Shown here piece after piece: positions 61,382 through 64,000 of a DNA stretch of 64,000 nt. How positions within the stretch are numbered: the first letter of the stretch is position 1; the number at the start of each line of letters is the position of its first letter. This stretch comes from QVMM01 sp047030855. GTDB lineage: Bacteria; Bacteroidota; Bacteroidia; Bacteroidales; Dysgonomonadaceae. Both the position numbers and the translations under genes were made by a program. Location: assembly GCA_047030855.1 (NCBI GenBank), contig JBKYIJ010000008.1, forward strand, positions 2,294,001-2,358,000, written 5' to 3'. Below the pieces are notes generated by a model, which worked only from the letters and a program-made list of their open reading frames with translations, searched no databases and was not told where the DNA came from.

Positions 61382-61749
61382 AATTTATCTTCATACTCCT
61401 TTTCTCGTTGGTACATCTCTTCTACTTCTGGGAAATCCGAACGCATTGCTCCGTATGCTTTTACTCCTTTGTGTGCGTCACGTTCCAATAATCTTATACC
61501 GAAAGTAAGTCCAAAGGAACGGATGAAAAAGACATATAGAGGAACTTTCCATTTATATGGCTGCACCTCCTGTTTGGTATAGGATTTCCATATTTCAGCT
61601 TGCCGTTCCTCTTCTTTTGCTATTTGAAGAAGGATTTCTCTGTTTTTTTTATCAACTTCGAAATCAGCTATCCTGTAATAAACTTGTGCTTCGGTCAATT
61701 CTGCACGTTGAGCATTAAGCATTTTATTATGAAACTCTGTGATGATCAT
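61376..61749 (-). pseudogene. ferritin-like / VIT1-type protein, 3'-truncated
   Basis: From ATG 61749 (MIITEFHNKMLNAQRAELTEAQVYYRIAD) about 125 residues fit the rubrerythrin-like N-terminal domain found in VIT1/CCC1-type transporters of bacteria, with EVDKKNREILLQIAKEEERQAEIW and HKGVKAYGAM. The frame runs into ohr DNA at EDKLLERP and continues out of frame for about 30 residues. The membrane part of the transporter is lost. A frame extending to 61845 overlaps the flavodoxin gene and is not the start. Confidence 0.7.
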
Positions 61750-61754
61750 ATTTT

Positions 61755-62159
61755 TCAGATAATTCTCTGTATAAATTTTCTTAATTCTTCTAAGTCCTGC
61801 TGATTGGGTCTTCCTCTGTGCAGTAGCGTAAATTGTCCCCTGCAATGAAATTCTTTCTCGTCTACTGTAATATTTTGTTTTTCTAATAGTGCTTTTATCT
61901 GAGCGTAGGATGATGGCAGTATGGCAGCAGAACTAAAGCATATTACTTTCTTGACTTTAGAATCCAATGTATTGACGAAATCTTTTACTTTATCGTCAAT
62001 ACCCGCCATATAGACCGCACTACCGAGAAAAAGAATATCAACTTCTTCTGTTATTGGAACATTTATCGTTTCGGCTTTTACTCCGGTAACATCGGATACT
62101 ACCGAGGCCATCTTTTCTATATGTCCTGTCTTTGAAAAGTATCGTATAGCTATTTTCAT
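61755..62159 (-). CDS. flavodoxin-like protein
   Basis: 134 residues with the FMN phosphate loop YFSKTGHIEKMA (about 8-19), the LFLGSAVYMAG segment and FSSAAILPSSYA. Short for a flavodoxin but complete in outline. It lies 9 bp after the radical SAM gene and 5 bp before the ferritin-like gene, so the three form an operon. It may be the electron donor of the radical SAM enzyme, which is inference. Confidence 0.85.
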   Translation of the reverse strand: MKIAIRYFSKTGHIEKMASVVSDVTGVKAETINVPITEEVDILFLGSAVYMAGIDDKVKDFVNTLDSKVKKVICFSSAAILPSSYAQIKALLEKQNITVDEKEFHCRGQFTLLHRGRPNQQDLEELRKFIQRII

Positions 62160-62168
62160 GTTTTATAA

Positions 62169-63253
62169 TTAGTTATTGATGTCTAATAATTCTTTGACTT
62201 GCTCTTCATATTCAAAAAGAGTACATCCTCCGGTATGTTCTCCTCCGACTAAACCTGAATCCCTTAATCTTTTGAAGAATGGCGATTTTAACGCTTCCTT
62301 TAATCCTGATTCGGCAATGTTGCGATCCGAATAAGGCGAAAACGGACAAGCTTCTGCTTTCCCTTCCGGGCTGATGTGCATAAATCCCCGTCCTGCGGCT
62401 AAACATCCTCCCATTGCTTTTTCATCTCCCGGAAAAGAGAGGAATATGATATTATCGAATGTTTGCCTTAGATTTTCCAGATTCAATTCCATCTTCTCAA
62501 TACCCTTTTCATCCAAAGCCAAATGTATAGTTTGCTTGTCGGATGGTACATATTCTACATAGAATATAATCTTACAACCGAGGTTTTTAAGCAGGTTTAC
62601 ATAAAATGGAGACGTTACGGAATTTATATTCTCACTTGTAACTGTAATTGAGGTTCCATAGAATAAACTTCTTTCTTTGAGTAATTCCATCGAATTGATG
62701 ACTCTACTGAATACTCCTTTACCACGTCTTTCGTCCGTACTTTCCTGACAACCCTCTAGACTGAGTATTGGTATTAGATTCAGGTGTTTTGAAAAAAGAT
62801 CAAGATACAACTCATTTATTACCGTTCCATTTGTAAATATAGGAAACAGCATATCTTTTACTTCTCCGGCAGCTTTTATTATATCCTTTCTGAGTAGCGG
62901 TTCACCTCCGGCTAACAGATTAAAACTGATGCCCAATTGGGTGGCATCCGTAAATATCTGTTTCCATTGTTCGACAGTCAGTTCTTCTTTAATAGCAGTA
63001 TTTGCTTCTTTAGTTCCGCAAATATCATTTGCTCTGGCATAACAGCCTTTACAGGTTAGATTGCAATCTGTTGCGATGCTGGATATAAGAAAAGGGGGGT
63101 ATATGCAAAGCTTCTTTTTTCTAAAACTCTTTTTCTCTTCTTTTCGGCTTTTAATAGAGTTCGTTGCATTTTAAGCACAAACAAAGCTTCTTTCGGATTG
63201 CTCAATACGGCCTTATAAGCATTCGACATAATATTCCGTATGGAATTGTTCAA
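62169..63253 (-). pseudogene. radical SAM/SPASM-like enzyme with one frameshift
   Basis: The ATG at 63253 gives MNNSIRNIMSNAYKAVLSNP and so on to FAYTP. The frame then shifts at the 6-C run (minus strand) near 63100. Adding one base gives TPPFLISSIATDCNLTCKGCYARAND, with the CxxxCxxC cluster motif, and continues open through LLAGGEPLLRKD and ILSLEGC to 62169. The repaired length of 361 residues is normal. A late AACPFSPYSDRNIAES segment may bind a further cluster. The substrate is unknown. It is not HxsC: the sequence and the neighbours differ. Confidence 0.78.
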
Positions 63254-64000
63254 ATACGAATAACTTTACGTTTGAGTAATTCCAAACCAGCTCTTCCATA
63301 CATTTGCCGTTTTATATTTTTAAGTCGATTAATGTTTCCTTCAACAACACCACTACTGGAGGGATATAGAACGGCATTTAAAACTGCTTTATAATCTTTG
63401 TATATACCCGATGCAAATCGTTTCAAACTAGTCAGATTTAAGGTATAAGCTTTCTTAAGCCACTCATCCAATTGTTCTTTAGTCCCACTCCTGAGTATTT
63501 TGGAGAAGGAAGAACATAATTTATTTAAAGGAAGAAACCAATCGATCCTTTTGGATAATATCTGCATTTGCAGTTTCTCCACTTTGTTATGCATCCTTGT
63601 TATGTTTTCTAAAAACATATACTTCGATATTATACTCATTGACATTGTTTTACAAAAAGGATTAGGGCTGAGCAAGTTTTTGTCGCCAAAGTTTAAGTAA
63701 AAATTAGACCTTGCTCCTTTATATCCTTCTTCTACAATAAGTCGATAGATTCTATTCAAACATGTCCCTTTTGATAATTCTCTTTGAATAGTGGACAAAT
63801 AGCTATCAAACAGATTTGTTCGCCTGATGTCAATAGGATATGTATTCATTTGTGCGTATTTCCAAATGGTATATCGACTTAAGCCAAGGTATTTTCCTAC
63901 TTGTCCCTGATTATATCCTTATGATAATTATAACTTGGCTTGCTCAAAGCGATCATTATTTCTCCGGTACTTTCCATTCGTTTTATAAACAGTATTATTT
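63250..64000 (-). mobile_element. ISL3-type transposase remnant, cut by the window edge
   Basis: An open frame from 63849 to 63250 ends with SSGVVEGNINRLKNIKRQMYGRAGLELLKRKV, the conserved C-terminus of ISL3 (IS204/IS1001) DDE transposases. Further upstream, in a broken frame, NQGQVGKYLGLSRYTIWKYAQ is the helix-turn-helix that precedes it. Stops in the upstream part show decay. Its stop overlaps the start of the radical SAM gene, so one IS end is at or lost near 63250. Confidence 0.8.

Noticed and set aside
61750..61845. N-terminal extension of the ferritin-like gene
   Set aside because: It overlaps the 3' end of the flavodoxin gene, and the family match begins at the ATG 61749.
62169..63253. 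Radical SAM gene considered as the missing hxsC
   Set aside because: It lacks the HxsC context, sits with a flavodoxin gene 10 kb away on the other strand, and its start resembles a different radical SAM group.
1..64000. CRISPR arrays, rRNA genes and replication origins
   Set aside because: No regularly spaced direct repeats, rRNA signatures or DnaA-box clusters were found on reading through.

Overview
The window is chromosomal DNA of an AT-rich Bacteroidota, most likely a Bacteroidales of the Dysgonomonas/Porphyromonadaceae type. The evidence is many promoters of the Bacteroidota form TAnnTTTG (some with TTTG 19-20 bp upstream), no Shine-Dalgarno signals, a type IX secretion sorting domain, a Bacteroidota TonB, a XusABC-type siderophore locus, an Hc1-type histone, and RteC and HxsA/D/B genes. 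The genus is inference.

Layout. 0-4.5 kb: minus-strand ansA, pyrI, pyrB and a TatD hydrolase; pyrB is preceded by a 48-codon leader ORF that runs through an intrinsic terminator, like the E. coli pyrBI attenuator. 4.5-11 kb: two small unrecognised genes, then gltBD. 11-20 kb: housekeeping genes (FadL-like porin, nadE, mnmA, TRIC channel, peroxiredoxin, Spy-like protein, hcp with a Crp/HcpR-like operator). 20-28.5 kb: iron and B12 uptake, as a xusABC-like operon followed by a cobalamin riboswitch and btuFCD. 28.5-38 kb: a tandem methyltransferase, an envelope operon (sugar transferase, nitroreductase, LiaI-like, DUF2520, kdsC) and a 1416-residue 2-hydroxyacyl-CoA dehydratase activase. 38-45.4 kb: a T9SS cargo, tonB, maf-kdsA, tsaD and a C69 dipeptidase.

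45.4-64 kb is accessory DNA. It opens with tRNA-Cys, an IS21 relic, tRNA-Asp and a second set of IS-like end repeats, then an integrase with RhuM-like and ORF6N genes. A short conserved stretch follows (Hc1, HD hydrolase, ABM monooxygenase). Next is a His-Xaa-Ser maturation locus (hxsA, hxsD, hxsB) cut off inside hxsB, where it abuts a truncated rteC. Beyond is a minus-strand efflux operon (adaptor, RND pump, TolC) with a thioredoxin-like protein, a stand-alone LpxC and a DUF6132 relic. The end holds fragments of AraC, SDR, ohr and a ferritin-like/VIT1 gene, then a flavodoxin, a radical SAM gene and an ISL3-type transposase. At least three junctions join two truncated genes.

Six frameshifts in four otherwise intact genes are each fixed by removing one base from an A/T run of 7-8. 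That is either residual sequencing error or real decay. A seventh, in the radical SAM gene, has the opposite sign.
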